A DNA stretch of 64,000 bases from Lentilitoribacter sp. Alg239-R112 (GCF_900537175.1 NZ_LS999833.1:2232001-2296000); one strand, 5' to 3'; positions 47,154 through 57,154 are shown, numbered from the stretch's first letter. Translations and numbers: made by a program. The notes: a model not told the origin generated them from the sequence alone.

Positions 47154-48164
47154 TCAGTCCTGTGCTTGAAGCGCTGTGATTGCGATACAATCACACACAT
47201 CTTGCGCACTACACCCACGAGATAAATCATTAGCTGGTTTCGCTAGCCCTTGAAGAATTGGTCCAATGGCCTTTGCACCACCGATGCGCTGTGCAATTTT
47301 ATACCCAATATTTCCTGCTTCCAAGTTAGGAAACACAAATACATTTGCATCACCTTTTAAAGGTGAACTCGGAATTTTGGATGATGCAACAGATGGCACA
47401 AAAGCAGCATCAAACTGCACCTCGCCATCAACTATTAGATCAGGGCGTTTTTCTTTCACAAGATTTGCAGCGCTCTCAACTTTTTTCACAACGGCATGTG
47501 ACGCACTTCCAAGAGAGGAAAAACTCAACATCGCGACTCTAGGTTCAGCATTCGTAAACCTAGCGAATGAATTCGCCGAGGCAATTGCGATGTCTGATAA
47601 TTCCTCATCTGATGGGTCAATACTAATAGCACAATCTGCGAATACGACAGTCTCTTTTCGCACATGGTGTTCTTGGTTCATAACCATAAGAAAGAAACTG
47701 GAGACAGATTTTGCGTCTTTTGCCTTCCCAATAAGCCGAAATGCTGCCCGCACGGTTTCTGCTGTCGTTGCAACGGCACCCGCCACCGAACCATCAGCAT
47801 CACCAAGACGCACCATCATAGCTGCAAACGACAATGGATCTTTCATAGCCTTTAAGCTTTCCTCTTCTGAGAAAACTCTAGGCTTAGGATGATTTTTATA
47901 ATAGTCGGCATACGCCTTTGCGTAACTATCCAATAAAGAGCTGGTAGCAATATCAATGATCTCAATTCCATTAATATCAAGACCCTTTTCCTGTGCCAAA
48001 GCATTAATTGTATCTTGCCGACCAATTAAAATCGGAGTTGCAAGACGCAGTTCGCTCGCACGAACTGCGCCTTCCAATATGCGCGGGTCTTCACCCTCTG
48101 CCAAAACAATACGGCAATTGGTATCCCGAGCTTTTTCGTAGATCAGATCTAGCGGGTTGATCAT
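47154..48164 (-). CDS. pta: phosphate acetyltransferase
   Basis: A 336-residue single-domain Pta (the short form, without the N-terminal regulatory domain). Family motifs include [16 protein letters not shown] at the start, [17 protein letters not shown] and the C-terminal [18 protein letters not shown]. It converts acetyl phosphate from Xsc to acetyl-CoA. Its ATG overlaps the xsc stop in ATGA, so the two are translationally coupled, which is the usual arrangement in sulfonate degraders. Confidence 0.92.
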   Translation of the reverse strand: MINPLDLIYEKARDTNCRIVLAEGEDPRILEGAVRASELRLATPILIGRQDTINALAQEKGLDINGIEIIDIATSSLLDSYAKAYADYYKNHPKPRVFSEEESLKAMKDPLSFAAMMVRLGDADGSVAGAVATTAETVRAAFRLIGKAKDAKSVSSFFLMVMNQEHHVRKETVVFADCAISIDPSDEELSDIAIASANSFARFTNAEPRVAMLSFSSLGSASHAVVKKVESAANLVKEKRPDLIVDGEVQFDAAFVPSVASSKIPSSPLKGDANVFVFPNLEAGNIGYKIAQRIGGAKAIGPILQGLAKPANDLSRGCSAQDVCDCIAITALQAQD

Positions 48165-49939
48165 GATACGTTCTGTGGTCGCATATCATCTTTGTTGATG
48201 CCAGCAACAACAACAGGTTGCTTCATCGCATCCCGACGGAATGGCTCACCAAGTTCTTGGTTCAACACAACTTCGATAAATGTTGTCTCGTTGCGCTGCA
48301 TTTGGCCTTCAACAGCAGTATTAAGTGCTTCTGTCAATGCATCCATTGAACGAACTTGAACGCCCTTAAGACCGCAACCTTCTGCGATTTTCGCATATTC
48401 CACACCAAGATTTAGCTCAGTACCCACAAAGTTGTCTTTAAACCACAATGTTGTGTTACGTTTTTCAGCACCCCACTGGTAGTTACGGAAGATAACCATT
48501 GTGATCGGTGGCCAGTCATTACGGCCAATCGCAGTCATTTCGTTCATAGAAATACCAAACGCACCATCACCGGCAAAACCAACTACTGGTGTTTCTGGGC
48601 AAGCGATCTTCGCACCAACAATTGCGGGAAGACCATAGCCACAAGGACCAAATAGACCTGGAGCTAGGTATTTACGTGGCTCATCAAATGATGGATATGC
48701 ATTACCAATCGCACAGTTATTGCCAATGTCAGATGAAATAATAGCATCTTTAGGAAGCGCTGATTGAATTGCACGCCAAGCCATACGCGGCGACATACGT
48801 TCTGGTTCGCGGTCACGTGCACGCTCGTTCCAGTTTGTGCCCGGATCATCATCCTCGTGGTCCATTGATGTTAGAGTTTGCGCCCATGATGATTTGGTTT
48901 GGTGAACAAGAGCTTCACGGTCAGAACGGCCAGCATCGCCAGCAGTTGCAGGTAGCTTATCAAGAATTTGCTCAGCAACAAGCTTCGCATCGCCTTGGAT
49001 TGCCACTGATACTTTCTTCGTCAAACCAATACGATCCGAATTCATGTCGACTTGGATGATTTTGGCATCTTTTGGCCAGTAATCTATGCCGTAACCTGGA
49101 AGCGTTGAAAACGGGTTCAAACGCGTACCCAAAGCCAGCACAACGTCAGCTTTTGCAATCAGTTCCATCGCAGCTTTTGAACCATTGTAACCAAGTGGGC
49201 CAGCATGCATTGGGTGTGAACCTGGGAACGCATCATTATGCTGATAACCGCAGCAAACCGGAGCAGACAATTTTTCTGCCAAAGATGCAGATGCTGGAAT
49301 TGCGCCGGCAAGAATAACGCCAGCACCGTTTAGGATAACCGGGAATTTTGCAGATGCTAAAAGATCAGCAGCTTCTTGGATTGCATCCGCACCACCGCGA
49401 GGACGCTCAAGACGAACAATTTGAGGAAGCTCAATATCAATCACCTGGGTCCAGAAATCACGCGGAACATTGATTTGAGCAGGAGCAGAACCGCGCCATG
49501 CTTTTTCGATCACACGATTAAGAACTTCGGCCATACGTGAAGGATCACGAACTTCTTCTTGATAGCAAACCATGTCTTCAAACAATTTCATTTGCTCGAT
49601 TTCCTGGAAACCACCTTGACCAATTGTTTTATTCGCTGCTTGAGGCGTAACCAAAAGAAGCGGGGTATGGTTCCAATAAGCAGTTTTTACAGGCGTTACG
49701 AAGTTTGTAATACCAGGACCGTTTTGCGCAATCATCATAGACATTTTGCCTGATGCGCGAGTAAAACCGTCCGCAATCATGCCGCCTGATGTTTCGTGTG
49801 CACAATCCCAAAATTTGATTCCAGCAGCTGGAAAAATATCAGAAATCGCCATCATAGCTGACCCGATAATACCGAATGCATGTTCGATACCGTGCATTTG
49901 TAGCGTTTTTACAAACGCCTCTTCTGTTGTCATTTTCAT
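48161..49939 (-). CDS. xsc: sulfoacetaldehyde acetyltransferase
   Basis: A 592-residue thiamine-diphosphate enzyme that cleaves sulfoacetaldehyde with phosphate to acetyl phosphate plus sulfite. It has the TPP-binding motif [16 protein letters not shown] followed by the conserved Asn-rich segment [14 protein letters not shown]. The N-terminal domain shows [18 protein letters not shown] and [10 protein letters not shown]. Sequence and length match Xsc rather than acetolactate synthase. GAAGGA lies before the ATG. It defines this region as a C2-sulfonate degradation locus; sulfite made here would be handled by SoeABC. Confidence 0.93.
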   Translation of the reverse strand: MKMTTEEAFVKTLQMHGIEHAFGIIGSAMMAISDIFPAAGIKFWDCAHETSGGMIADGFTRASGKMSMMIAQNGPGITNFVTPVKTAYWNHTPLLLVTPQAANKTIGQGGFQEIEQMKLFEDMVCYQEEVRDPSRMAEVLNRVIEKAWRGSAPAQINVPRDFWTQVIDIELPQIVRLERPRGGADAIQEAADLLASAKFPVILNGAGVILAGAIPASASLAEKLSAPVCCGYQHNDAFPGSHPMHAGPLGYNGSKAAMELIAKADVVLALGTRLNPFSTLPGYGIDYWPKDAKIIQVDMNSDRIGLTKKVSVAIQGDAKLVAEQILDKLPATAGDAGRSDREALVHQTKSSWAQTLTSMDHEDDDPGTNWNERARDREPERMSPRMAWRAIQSALPKDAIISSDIGNNCAIGNAYPSFDEPRKYLAPGLFGPCGYGLPAIVGAKIACPETPVVGFAGDGAFGISMNEMTAIGRNDWPPITMVIFRNYQWGAEKRNTTLWFKDNFVGTELNLGVEYAKIAEGCGLKGVQVRSMDALTEALNTAVEGQMQRNETTFIEVVLNQELGEPFRRDAMKQPVVVAGINKDDMRPQNVS

Positions 49940-50009
49940 AACTGGTAATCCTTCTCACCGATGTTTGTAGTTTTTATTAGTTATTCTAATTCAGAGCTTT
50001 TAGTACCCA

Positions 50010-50768
50010 TTAAACGTCAGCCCCCATTCGAATGGATAATTTGACGGCAATGTCCGTCAAATTGGCAACAATTTGCTTACCCTTTTCAGGTGTTGCGTCT
50101 TCCTTAAGCATACTCACAGCAATGCCCGCGATAGGTTTATTCTTTGAATCCAAAACAGGAGCGCCATAGCAAACCAATCCCTCGCTCACATCTTCATTAT
50201 CAAACGAGTAGCCGCATGCCTTATCAGATTGTAATTGTTTAATCAGAGCATCAATGCTTTCAGCGTCAGCAACATTTGCGTATAGTTGCCGAACATCAAA
50301 TTCATTCATATGGCTCATCATGGCTTTACCAGTTGCGGTAATACTAGCTGGCAATCGCATACCGGAACGGAAGTCAAAGCGCCCCTCTGTAGCCTCTGAG
50401 TTTCGTGCTGCAATATATATAATGTCGGTATTCTCTAAAACGGAGAGCGTAATTGTCGCTCCCGGCAAATCTGTACCATCATCCCAGATGGTGGCAAATT
50501 CGCTGGCGATATCACTGCGCGCAGTAAATGCATTTGCCCACCGCATCACATGTGGACCCATTTGATAGGATTGATCCGCACGACGAACAAGCAAGTTTAG
50601 CGAGACCAGTGTGCTGCAAAGTCCATGGATCGTGCTCTTAGCGAGACCTAATTCATCCGCAATATCTTTAGCGCTCATACCGGAGGGATGGCGACCAATT
50701 ACATCGAGAATTTGCACACCACGAGCAAGAGCAGGAACAAGTTTAACTTGGTGATCTTGATCAGACAT
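50010..50768 (-). CDS. IclR-family transcriptional regulator
   Basis: A 252-residue protein with an N-terminal winged helix (MSAKDIADELGLAKSTIHGLCSTL) and a C-terminal IclR effector domain (SGMRLPASITATGKAMMSHM, EGLVCYGAPVLD). ATG 50768 is preferred, with GGAGAGGAGAGG upstream; a longer frame to 50813 is unlikely. It precedes xsc-pta by 70 bp on the same strand and is divergent from the aldehyde dehydrogenase. It is the likely local regulator of xsc-pta and/or the dehydrogenase. Its ligand is unknown. Confidence 0.85.
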   Translation of the reverse strand: MSDQDHQVKLVPALARGVQILDVIGRHPSGMSAKDIADELGLAKSTIHGLCSTLVSLNLLVRRADQSYQMGPHVMRWANAFTARSDIASEFATIWDDGTDLPGATITLSVLENTDIIYIAARNSEATEGRFDFRSGMRLPASITATGKAMMSHMNEFDVRQLYANVADAESIDALIKQLQSDKACGYSFDNEDVSEGLVCYGAPVLDSKNKPIAGIAVSMLKEDATPEKGKQIVANLTDIAVKLSIRMGADV

Positions 50769-50868
50769 AAAACCTCTCCTCTCCTTAGGTGTTATTAATA
50801 ATAATGAAGGCATACTTGCCCCGTTGACGACATTCTATAAATGAACTAACAATCAAAATCAAGAACCA

Positions 50869-50886
50869 AGTTCGATATACTGAACT
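50869..50886. promoter_or_regulatory. candidate IclR operator in the iclR/aldehyde dehydrogenase gap
   Basis: AGTTCGATATACTGAACT is an inverted repeat (AGTTC / GAACT, 8-base spacer) 22 bp before the dehydrogenase ATG. A further GAACT lies at 50843-50847. Placement and symmetry suit an IclR site, but chance cannot be excluded. Confidence 0.3.
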
Positions 50887-50908
50887 ATTTTTCGTAATTG
50901 GAGCTAAC

Positions 50909-52357
50909 ATGTTGAAATTAAACGATCCAACTCTTCTTGAAACGCGAAGCCTTATTGGAGGAGTGTGGGAAAACAGCAAAAATACTTTTGACGTCGTCAA
51001 TCCCGCAGACGGAAATCTCGTCGCAAAGGTTGCTGATTTCGGCAAAACTGGTGTTCGCAAAGCCATTGACGCGGCCTATGCAGCACAAAAAGACTGGGCA
51101 GCTTATACCGCAAAGGAACGCGCTGATATTCTTTTAAAGTGGCATGATCTCATTTTAGAAAACCAGGAAGACATGGCGCAAATCCTAACGGCAGAAATGG
51201 GAAAACCCATCACTGAGGCACGTGGTGAAATCGGTTATGGTGCAAGTTTCATCCGCTGGTTTGCAGAGGAAGCACGCCGCATTGACGGCGACATCATCCC
51301 AGGTCATCAACGCGACAAACGAATAATAGTGCTCAAACAGCCAATTGGAGTTGTTGGCTCCATTACACCATGGAACTTTCCCAACGCGATGATCGCTCGC
51401 AAAGTAGCCCCTGCCCTAGCATCAGGCTGCACATTTGTTGGCCGACCTGCGGAACTTACTCCCCTATCTGCGACGGTCATGGCTGTCTTGGCGGAACGCG
51501 CTGGCATTCCAAAGGGTGTTTTGAATATCGTAACTGGCTCGGATGCCGCAGAAATGGGCAAAGAGCTATGCGAGAATACAAAAGTTCGAAAAATTACATT
51601 CACAGGCTCAACTCGTGTTGGCTCAATACTTATGCAACAATGTGCCGGAGACATTAAGAAGCTATCACTTGAACTTGGTGGCAATGCGCCATTCATTGTC
51701 TTTGATGACGCCGATATCGATAAAGCAATTGAGGGCTGCCTCATTTCCAAGTTCCGTAACGCTGGACAAACATGCGTCTGCGCAAACCGTATTTATGTAC
51801 AATCCGCTGTGTATGACAAATTTGCGAAGAAACTCGCCGATGCAATGTCTGATCTTACAATTGGCCGTGGTTCAGAAGACACAACAAAAATTGGCCCGCT
51901 CATCAGCAAGACTGGCCTGGCGAAAGTTGAAGATCATTTATCAGATGCAACATCAAAGGGCGCTAAGGTTCTAACCGGCGGCAAACGCAGCGATAAAGGC
52001 GAACTCTTCTTCGAACCTACCGTATTAGCTGATGTTACAAATGATATGAAAATTACGCGTGAGGAAACCTTTGGACCGATAGCACCTCTTTATAGATTTG
52101 AAACGGAGGATGAAGTCATTGAACGGGCCAACGATACCGAATTCGGACTGGCTTGCTATTTCTACTCCAACGATCTTAGTCGTGTTTGGAAAGTCACTGA
52201 GGCACTTGAATACGGGATCGTAGGCGTCAACACAGGATTGATCTCATCTGCAGAGGGACCATTTGGCGGGGTCAAACAATCTGGTCTCGGTCGAGAAGGT
52301 TCTAAATATGGTATCGACGATTTTCTTGAACTAAAATATGTCTGTATGAGCGTCTAG
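50909..52357 (+). CDS. NAD(P)-dependent aldehyde dehydrogenase, succinate-semialdehyde dehydrogenase type
   Basis: A 482-residue aldehyde dehydrogenase of the GabD group. The catalytic Glu lies in LELGGNAPFIVF and the catalytic Cys in FRNAGQTCVCANRIYV. The cofactor-binding GSITPWNFPNAMIARK and GSTRVGSILMQ segments are present. It lies divergent from an IclR gene next to xsc. Family members oxidise succinate semialdehyde, but GabD-like enzymes also oxidise sulfoacetaldehyde (SafD type), so the local context leaves both possible. ATG 50909 has GGAG upstream. Confidence 0.88.
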   Translation: MLKLNDPTLLETRSLIGGVWENSKNTFDVVNPADGNLVAKVADFGKTGVRKAIDAAYAAQKDWAAYTAKERADILLKWHDLILENQEDMAQILTAEMGKPITEARGEIGYGASFIRWFAEEARRIDGDIIPGHQRDKRIIVLKQPIGVVGSITPWNFPNAMIARKVAPALASGCTFVGRPAELTPLSATVMAVLAERAGIPKGVLNIVTGSDAAEMGKELCENTKVRKITFTGSTRVGSILMQQCAGDIKKLSLELGGNAPFIVFDDADIDKAIEGCLISKFRNAGQTCVCANRIYVQSAVYDKFAKKLADAMSDLTIGRGSEDTTKIGPLISKTGLAKVEDHLSDATSKGAKVLTGGKRSDKGELFFEPTVLADVTNDMKITREETFGPIAPLYRFETEDEVIERANDTEFGLACYFYSNDLSRVWKVTEALEYGIVGVNTGLISSAEGPFGGVKQSGLGREGSKYGIDDFLELKYVCMSV

Positions 52358-52365
52358 AACAGGCA

Positions 52366-52572
52366 TCAGGCTATTTTCAAATTATATGCCGCATCAAAAC
52401 CGTTGCGGCCCTTTCCGGTCTCTAAGCTCACCTTCTGCCCCTGCTCCAAACCTGAAAGTCCACATCGTTCAACCTCTGAAATATGAACAAACACCTCTGC
52501 ACCATTATCTTCGCGCGTGATAAAGCCAAAACCTTTTGCTTGGTCAAACCATTTTACAACACCAGAAATCAT
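52366..52572 (-). CDS. cold-shock-domain protein
   Basis: A 68-residue CspA-type single-stranded nucleic-acid-binding protein with the RNP1 motif KGFGFI and RNP2-like VFVHISEV. It acts as an RNA chaperone in the cytoplasm. It is convergent with the aldehyde dehydrogenase gene, with an eight-base gap, and lies ten bases downstream of the LysR gene on the same strand. Confidence 0.92.
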   Translation of the reverse strand: MISGVVKWFDQAKGFGFITREDNGAEVFVHISEVERCGLSGLEQGQKVSLETGKGRNGFDAAYNLKIA

Positions 52573-52581
52573 CTCATGCCT

Positions 52582-53496
52582 TTACGTTAATAAGGTCGGG
52601 TTTGCTTTCACATAGTCTTCGACAAAACTGGTGAATGCTTCCACTTTTGCGGGCAGCTTTTCATAAGGCGGATAATAGGCTGTCATCCAAATTTCCGGCG
52701 ACTGCCAGTCATGAAGAATTTCAACAAGACTTCCTTCTTCCAAATGATTCAAAATCATAAATTTAGGGATAGCAATAATCCCATGCCCAGCAGCAGCGAG
52801 ATCTGCGATCAGATCACCATTATTGCAGATAAAGTTATGTTCGCTTGCAACAGTTTCGACACTTCCATCAATCAAAGATGTAACTTGAAACTGATGACCG
52901 GAGGCAAAATGTGAATAACCCAGTCGCATACGTCGCCCGAGTTCGGAAGGACCTTGAGGTTCACCATAATTGCGCAAGTAAGCCGGGCTTCCCACAAATA
53001 TTCTCGGGACAACGGCAATTTTACGCCAGATTGTCGAAACATCGGACGGTGGCCCTGAAATGCGCAATGACATATCAAATCCATCTTTAACAATATCAAC
53101 AAACTCATCCGACAATTCTATATCAAGTTCCAGATCAGGATATGTCATCATCAAGCGGCTTAATATCTGAGGTAATATCCGTTGCCCAAGCGAGAACGGC
53201 ACACTCACACGCAGCTTGCCCTGTAATGTTTCATGCTGTTGGCGTACAAGTTCATCGGCACGATTAAGTTCACCCAGCAAAGGCTGTGTACGTTCCAGAT
53301 AAATCTGACCTGCAACAGTCAGCGAAACCTTCCGAGTTGTTCGGACAAGTAACTGCACGCCGAGCAATGCTTCAAGTTCTCCAACATAGCGCGTCGCAAT
53401 CGAGCGCGTAATGCCCAATTGCCGCGCAGCTTCGGCAAAACTTTTATGTTCTGCAACTTCTGCAAAAACACGTATTCGCTCAATCTGACCAGCCAT
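52582..53496 (-). CDS. LysR-family transcriptional regulator
   Basis: A 304-residue LysR protein. The N-terminal HTH is FAEAARQLGITRSIATRYVGELE and the LysR substrate-binding domain follows (RVSVPFSLGQRILPQILSRL, VASEHNFICNNGDLIADLAAAGHGI). The target is not obvious. The divergent gene across the gap is a DUF4864 protein, and cspA is downstream on the same strand. Confidence 0.88.
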   Translation of the reverse strand: MAGQIERIRVFAEVAEHKSFAEAARQLGITRSIATRYVGELEALLGVQLLVRTTRKVSLTVAGQIYLERTQPLLGELNRADELVRQQHETLQGKLRVSVPFSLGQRILPQILSRLMMTYPDLELDIELSDEFVDIVKDGFDMSLRISGPPSDVSTIWRKIAVVPRIFVGSPAYLRNYGEPQGPSELGRRMRLGYSHFASGHQFQVTSLIDGSVETVASEHNFICNNGDLIADLAAAGHGIIAIPKFMILNHLEEGSLVEILHDWQSPEIWMTAYYPPYEKLPAKVEAFTSFVEDYVKANPTLLT

Positions 53497-53636
53497 GAAG
53501 ATTCATCTCCGTAAATTTGTACGTCAAAAATTTGTTGCACAATCCGCAACATTACACAATTAAATGACGCTATATTTTCGCTCAATATGATCCAAGCTCA
53601 AAACAATGACGTATTGGTTAACGAGAGGTAAATATC

Positions 53637-54074
53637 ATGACACGACAAATTAAAACCCTTGTTGCATGCGTAGTTCTTTTCCTGAGTGGTTTTGTGATTG
53701 GAGCGACGGCCCAAAACATTGCAAAATCTGACACGTTAGAAGTTCAAAGAGTAATTTCCGATCAACTTTCCGCTTTTATCAAAAATGATGGGGCTCGTGC
53801 TTATTCGCACGCAGCTCCATCCATTAAAAAGATGTACCCAAACCCTACCCATTTTATGGCAATGGTTGAACGTGGATACGGAGCAATCTATCGATCAACA
53901 ACCTATGATTTTGGCCGTAGCAAAGTTGAAAACGGCAACATATATCAAGAATTGATCTTAACGGGAGAGCGTGGAAATACTTGGGAGTCAATTTACGCAT
54001 TATCAAAGCAAGATGATGGCAGTTGGAAAATAATGGGCGTACAAATGAGGCGTAGCGAAAACTCAACACTTTAA
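53637..54074 (+). CDS. DUF4864-family exported protein
   Basis: A 145-residue protein with a signal peptide (ACVVLFLSGFVIGATAQ) and a DUF4864 domain (IKKMYPNPTHFMAMVERGY, YRSTTYDFG, SIYALSKQDDGSWKIMG). DUF4864 proteins are small periplasmic proteins of the NTF2-like fold with no assigned function. It is convergent with the MocA-like gene, overlapping by 12 bases. Confidence 0.8.
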   Translation: MTRQIKTLVACVVLFLSGFVIGATAQNIAKSDTLEVQRVISDQLSAFIKNDGARAYSHAAPSIKKMYPNPTHFMAMVERGYGAIYRSTTYDFGRSKVENGNIYQELILTGERGNTWESIYALSKQDDGSWKIMGVQMRRSENSTL

Positions 54075-54671
54075 TTTTGCACCACCCGTCCAACTTGCCC
54101 ATGCTTCAGGCGTATCGAGGTCAATGAGAATTGCATCATCCATCTCAAGCTCAATTACATTTTCTTGTTCAGACTTAATGAGCGCACGCGCACCCTCATC
54201 GCCTGACATGTTTTTCAGTTCACTATAATAACATTGATCGAACAAGACAGGATGCCCATAACGACCATCATCAGTTTTTGGGCGAACAATCTTACCAGTC
54301 TGATGAGTTGAAAGTATTTCATTAATATGGTTCGGCGTTAAATCTGGCATATCTGCAAGACAAATCAAATATCCTCCTGCATCTTCGCCAGCGGCATTGA
54401 CCCCCGCTTTCATTGATGCCGACATACCTTTATAAGCTTCCGTGGCGCAGATAATTTCAACATCAAAACCAACAAGCAAAGCACGGTATTTCTCAATACC
54501 ACTCCTTACAACGACAATGCATTTTGATATATCCGATGCACAGACATTTTTCACCGTTCGATGTAACAACGGCTTATTGTCTATCATCATCATCAATTTG
54601 TCATCTTCACCCATACGCGACGATGACCCTGCTGCAAGTATGATCGCTGTTATCTCGGTTCTGTTACTCAT
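54063..54671 (-). CDS. molybdenum-cofactor nucleotidyltransferase-like protein (MocA/MobA type)
   Basis: A 202-residue NTP-transferase with the GT-A fold signature AAGSSSRMGEDDKL at the N-terminus, followed by CLADMPDLTPNHI and RPKTDDGRYGHPVLF. It resembles MocA (molybdopterin cytidylyltransferase), which serves xanthine-dehydrogenase-family enzymes. No such Mo enzyme is in the window, and SoeA would need the guanine form, so the partner lies elsewhere. Other sugar nucleotidyltransferases are possible. Confidence 0.78.
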   Translation of the reverse strand: MSNRTEITAIILAAGSSSRMGEDDKLMMMIDNKPLLHRTVKNVCASDISKCIVVVRSGIEKYRALLVGFDVEIICATEAYKGMSASMKAGVNAAGEDAGGYLICLADMPDLTPNHINEILSTHQTGKIVRPKTDDGRYGHPVLFDQCYYSELKNMSGDEGARALIKSEQENVIELEMDDAILIDLDTPEAWASWTGGAKLKC

Positions 54672-54974
54672 TTAACTTCGCCAAATATCGTTGACATAAT
54701 TCCAAAGTCATTTCCCAAAATGGATACGATCGTAGCCAATGCGTTACTTTCACCGCTCTTTAGATAGCTTAACACAACTTGTCGGATGAGCTTGCATGTT
54801 ATGTAATTATGAATATCTCCCACCCCTCTGCGTTCAACTGACGAACGCAAATATAAGCCACATGAAAACCTACCTTGAATACATACGCGACATCAATTAC
54901 GCCTACTACAGATGTTTCAAAATGGCGAGATATATGCAAAGCTGATCCAAATATATAAAGCGAACGGAAAAGAT

Positions 54975-55859
54975 ATGTCACTCTACCCTGTAAGGATGGA
55001 TGTTAAGCCAGAAGTCACCGCTTTTTTTGACGAAGCTACAAATACAATCAGCTATATCGTCAAAGACCCAAGCTCAACTGCTTGCGCTATTATCGATTCC
55101 GTAATGGATATCGACTATGCGGCTGGTCGCATAACTCATGACCATGCAGATAAAATGATAAACTTCATTAAAGACAATGAGCTGAAACTTGAATGGATCA
55201 TAGAAACACATGTCCACGCCGATCATTTGTCTGCGGCTCCCTACATCCAAGACAAACTTGGAGGGAAGATAGGTATCGGCCAAAAAATTATGGTCATCCA
55301 GGACACCTTCGGAAAAATTTTCAATGAAGGAACCGATTTCCAACGGGACGGTTCGCAATTTGATGCGTTGTTTGAAGATGGCGACACATATCAAATTGGC
55401 AACATGACTGCATTTGCAATCTATACGCCTGGCCACACGCCAGCTTGCATGGTGCATGTGATGGGAGATGCTGCTTTTGCTGGTGATACACTGTTCATGC
55501 CAGACGGCGGTTCTGCTCGCGCAGATTTTCCAGGAGGTGATGCGGGGCAACTTTACGATAGTATTCAGAAAGTCCTTGCGCTACCTGAACAAACGCGTCT
55601 CTTCATGTGTCATGATTACGGACCAAATGGCCGAGATATCAAGTGGGAAACCACCGTCGGAGATGAAAAGAAATTCAACATACATGTAGGTTCGGGCAAG
55701 ACAAAAGAAGAATTCGTAAAATTTAGAACCGAACGTGATGCCCAACTTTCGGTACCCAAATTAATTATTCCATCTCTTCAGGTCAACATGCGTGCAGGTC
55801 ATGTGCCTCAAGACGAAGACGGCAATCCGGTCCTCAAAATTCCTGTCAATGGACTTTAG
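54975..55859 (+). CDS. metallo-beta-lactamase-fold hydrolase, Blh/persulfide dioxygenase-like
   Basis: A 294-residue MBL-fold protein with metal motifs THVHADHLSAAPY, a TPGHTPACMVHVM segment, and AGDTLF followed by HDYGP. It resembles the Blh/ETHE1-type group, some of which oxidise glutathione persulfide to sulfite. ATG 54975 (starting MSLYPVRM) is chosen over the longer frame to 54912. Whether it oxidises persulfide here is unknown; a sulfurtransferase (rhodanese) partner gene is not adjacent. Confidence 0.78.
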   Translation: MSLYPVRMDVKPEVTAFFDEATNTISYIVKDPSSTACAIIDSVMDIDYAAGRITHDHADKMINFIKDNELKLEWIIETHVHADHLSAAPYIQDKLGGKIGIGQKIMVIQDTFGKIFNEGTDFQRDGSQFDALFEDGDTYQIGNMTAFAIYTPGHTPACMVHVMGDAAFAGDTLFMPDGGSARADFPGGDAGQLYDSIQKVLALPEQTRLFMCHDYGPNGRDIKWETTVGDEKKFNIHVGSGKTKEEFVKFRTERDAQLSVPKLIIPSLQVNMRAGHVPQDEDGNPVLKIPVNGL

Positions 55860-55897
55860 ATGACTTGAACGACATGAAGAAACCAGCGCAACTACTT

Positions 55898-56776
55898 CTA
55901 TTTAAGAACTACATTTGGCTCTGGAAGACCTCTAAAATCAATTGATCTGTAAAACGTCTTTCCTTGGGGCGAAGATGCATCTCTATGCTCCTCGCTTAAT
56001 CCTTCCATAGCACTTGTCACAAACAGAGTTTTAAAGTCTTGGCCACCGAATGCAGGGCAAGTCGTCTGGGTTGCCGGAAAATTTAAACGCCCAACCGAGT
56101 TACCGCTTGGATCAAATCCTTCAACGCAGCCTCTACCCCAAAAAGCCACCCAGATATTTCCATTTTTATCTGTTACAGCGCCATCAGGTCCGCCGTTTTG
56201 GTTTGTAAAGTCAAGATAAACATCTGGATCAGAGATTGGCCAACCAGTTGCTTGATCCAACGCTTGCCGCATAATTTTCTTTGTCGGTGTATCTGTGAAA
56301 TACGCGTACTCACCATTTGGAGAAAAGCATATCGAATTTGGTATTGTGACATTATCATGGAGTTTTCTAACTTCACCTCTGCAAAATCTATATATAGCGC
56401 CTGCTTCGTTTTCGGCATTCTTACCCATGGTACTAACCCAAAAGCCATGCTGGCGGTCAGCCCTCCCATCATTGGAACGGGTAATAGAATTTTCCGCCTC
56501 AATTTGGATAATAGGAACAATATCGCCAGTCGAGATAGAAAACTCACAAAGGCCAGTCTCACATGAAATCAATAAACTATTTTTATCAATCCATGCCGCA
56601 GCCGATACACATTCTGCAAAATTCCATTGCTTGGCTTCCCCATCGATATTTGTATTGAGGGTTTTGGATAAAATATCAAACCAAAATAAACAATTTAGCT
56701 CAGGGTGCCAAAGTGCGCCCTCGCCTAATTCGCATTTTCTTTCATCGTAGACTAGATATTTACTTTCTACAGTCAT
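55898..56776 (-). CDS. SMP-30/gluconolactonase-family protein
   Basis: A 292-residue six-bladed propeller protein of the SMP-30/Gnl family: ECELGEGALWHPELNCLFWFD near the start, NDGRADRQHGFWVSTMG, PNSICFSPNGEYAYFTDT and a GGPDGAVTDKNGNIWVAFWG blade. It would hydrolyse sugar lactones such as gluconolactone, with metal ligands at conserved Glu, Asn and Asp residues. The physiological lactone is unknown. No pathway partner is adjacent. Confidence 0.85.
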   Translation of the reverse strand: MTVESKYLVYDERKCELGEGALWHPELNCLFWFDILSKTLNTNIDGEAKQWNFAECVSAAAWIDKNSLLISCETGLCEFSISTGDIVPIIQIEAENSITRSNDGRADRQHGFWVSTMGKNAENEAGAIYRFCRGEVRKLHDNVTIPNSICFSPNGEYAYFTDTPTKKIMRQALDQATGWPISDPDVYLDFTNQNGGPDGAVTDKNGNIWVAFWGRGCVEGFDPSGNSVGRLNFPATQTTCPAFGGQDFKTLFVTSAMEGLSEEHRDASSPQGKTFYRSIDFRGLPEPNVVLK

Positions 56777-56902
56777 CTACATGCGCCTTATGTTCGTCTA
56801 ACCAGTCCCCTGAAAACGACCTAATATTTATATTAACGAATTAGCCCGAATTATGTCATATTCTGTAGTTATGATTCATTATCATCACAAGGAATTTTTG
56901 AC

Positions 56903-57154
56903 ATGAAGAAAATTATCGCAGTTATTGCAGTCTCAGCAGCGCTGGGGGGATGCACCACAACCGAGAAAAGTGCCGCTATCGGCGCAGGAACTGGTGCCGT
57001 AGCCGGCGCACTTATATCAGGCAATGCAAGAGGCGCAGCAGTAGGTGCGTTGGTCGGCGGAGCGGCAGGTGCACTTCTAGGAAGCGTCAGAGGTCAACCT
57101 GGTAAATGCAGATACTCTGATGGCCGAGGCGGATCATATATCGCCGCTTGTTAA
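56903..57154 (+). CDS. glycine-zipper outer-membrane lipoprotein
   Basis: An 83-residue lipoprotein: signal peptide with lipobox ALGGC at about residues 13-17, then a Gly/Ala-rich zipper (GAGTGAVAGALISGNARGAA) of two helical segments, and a short C-terminal tail with two Cys. It resembles 17-kDa surface antigen/YMGG-like glycine-zipper proteins that pack in the outer membrane. Function unknown. A strong terminator follows. Confidence 0.8.
   Translation: MKKIIAVIAVSAALGGCTTTEKSAAIGAGTGAVAGALISGNARGAAVGALVGGAAGALLGSVRGQPGKCRYSDGRGGSYIAAC

Noticed and set aside
47266..47892. 208-codon plus-strand open frame inside pta
   Set aside because: Antisense to a conserved enzyme; Ser/Thr-rich composition typical of shadow frames.
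48161..49939. Considered as acetolactate synthase large subunit
   Set aside because: Overlap with pta, length and motif pattern favour Xsc, and no small regulatory subunit gene follows.
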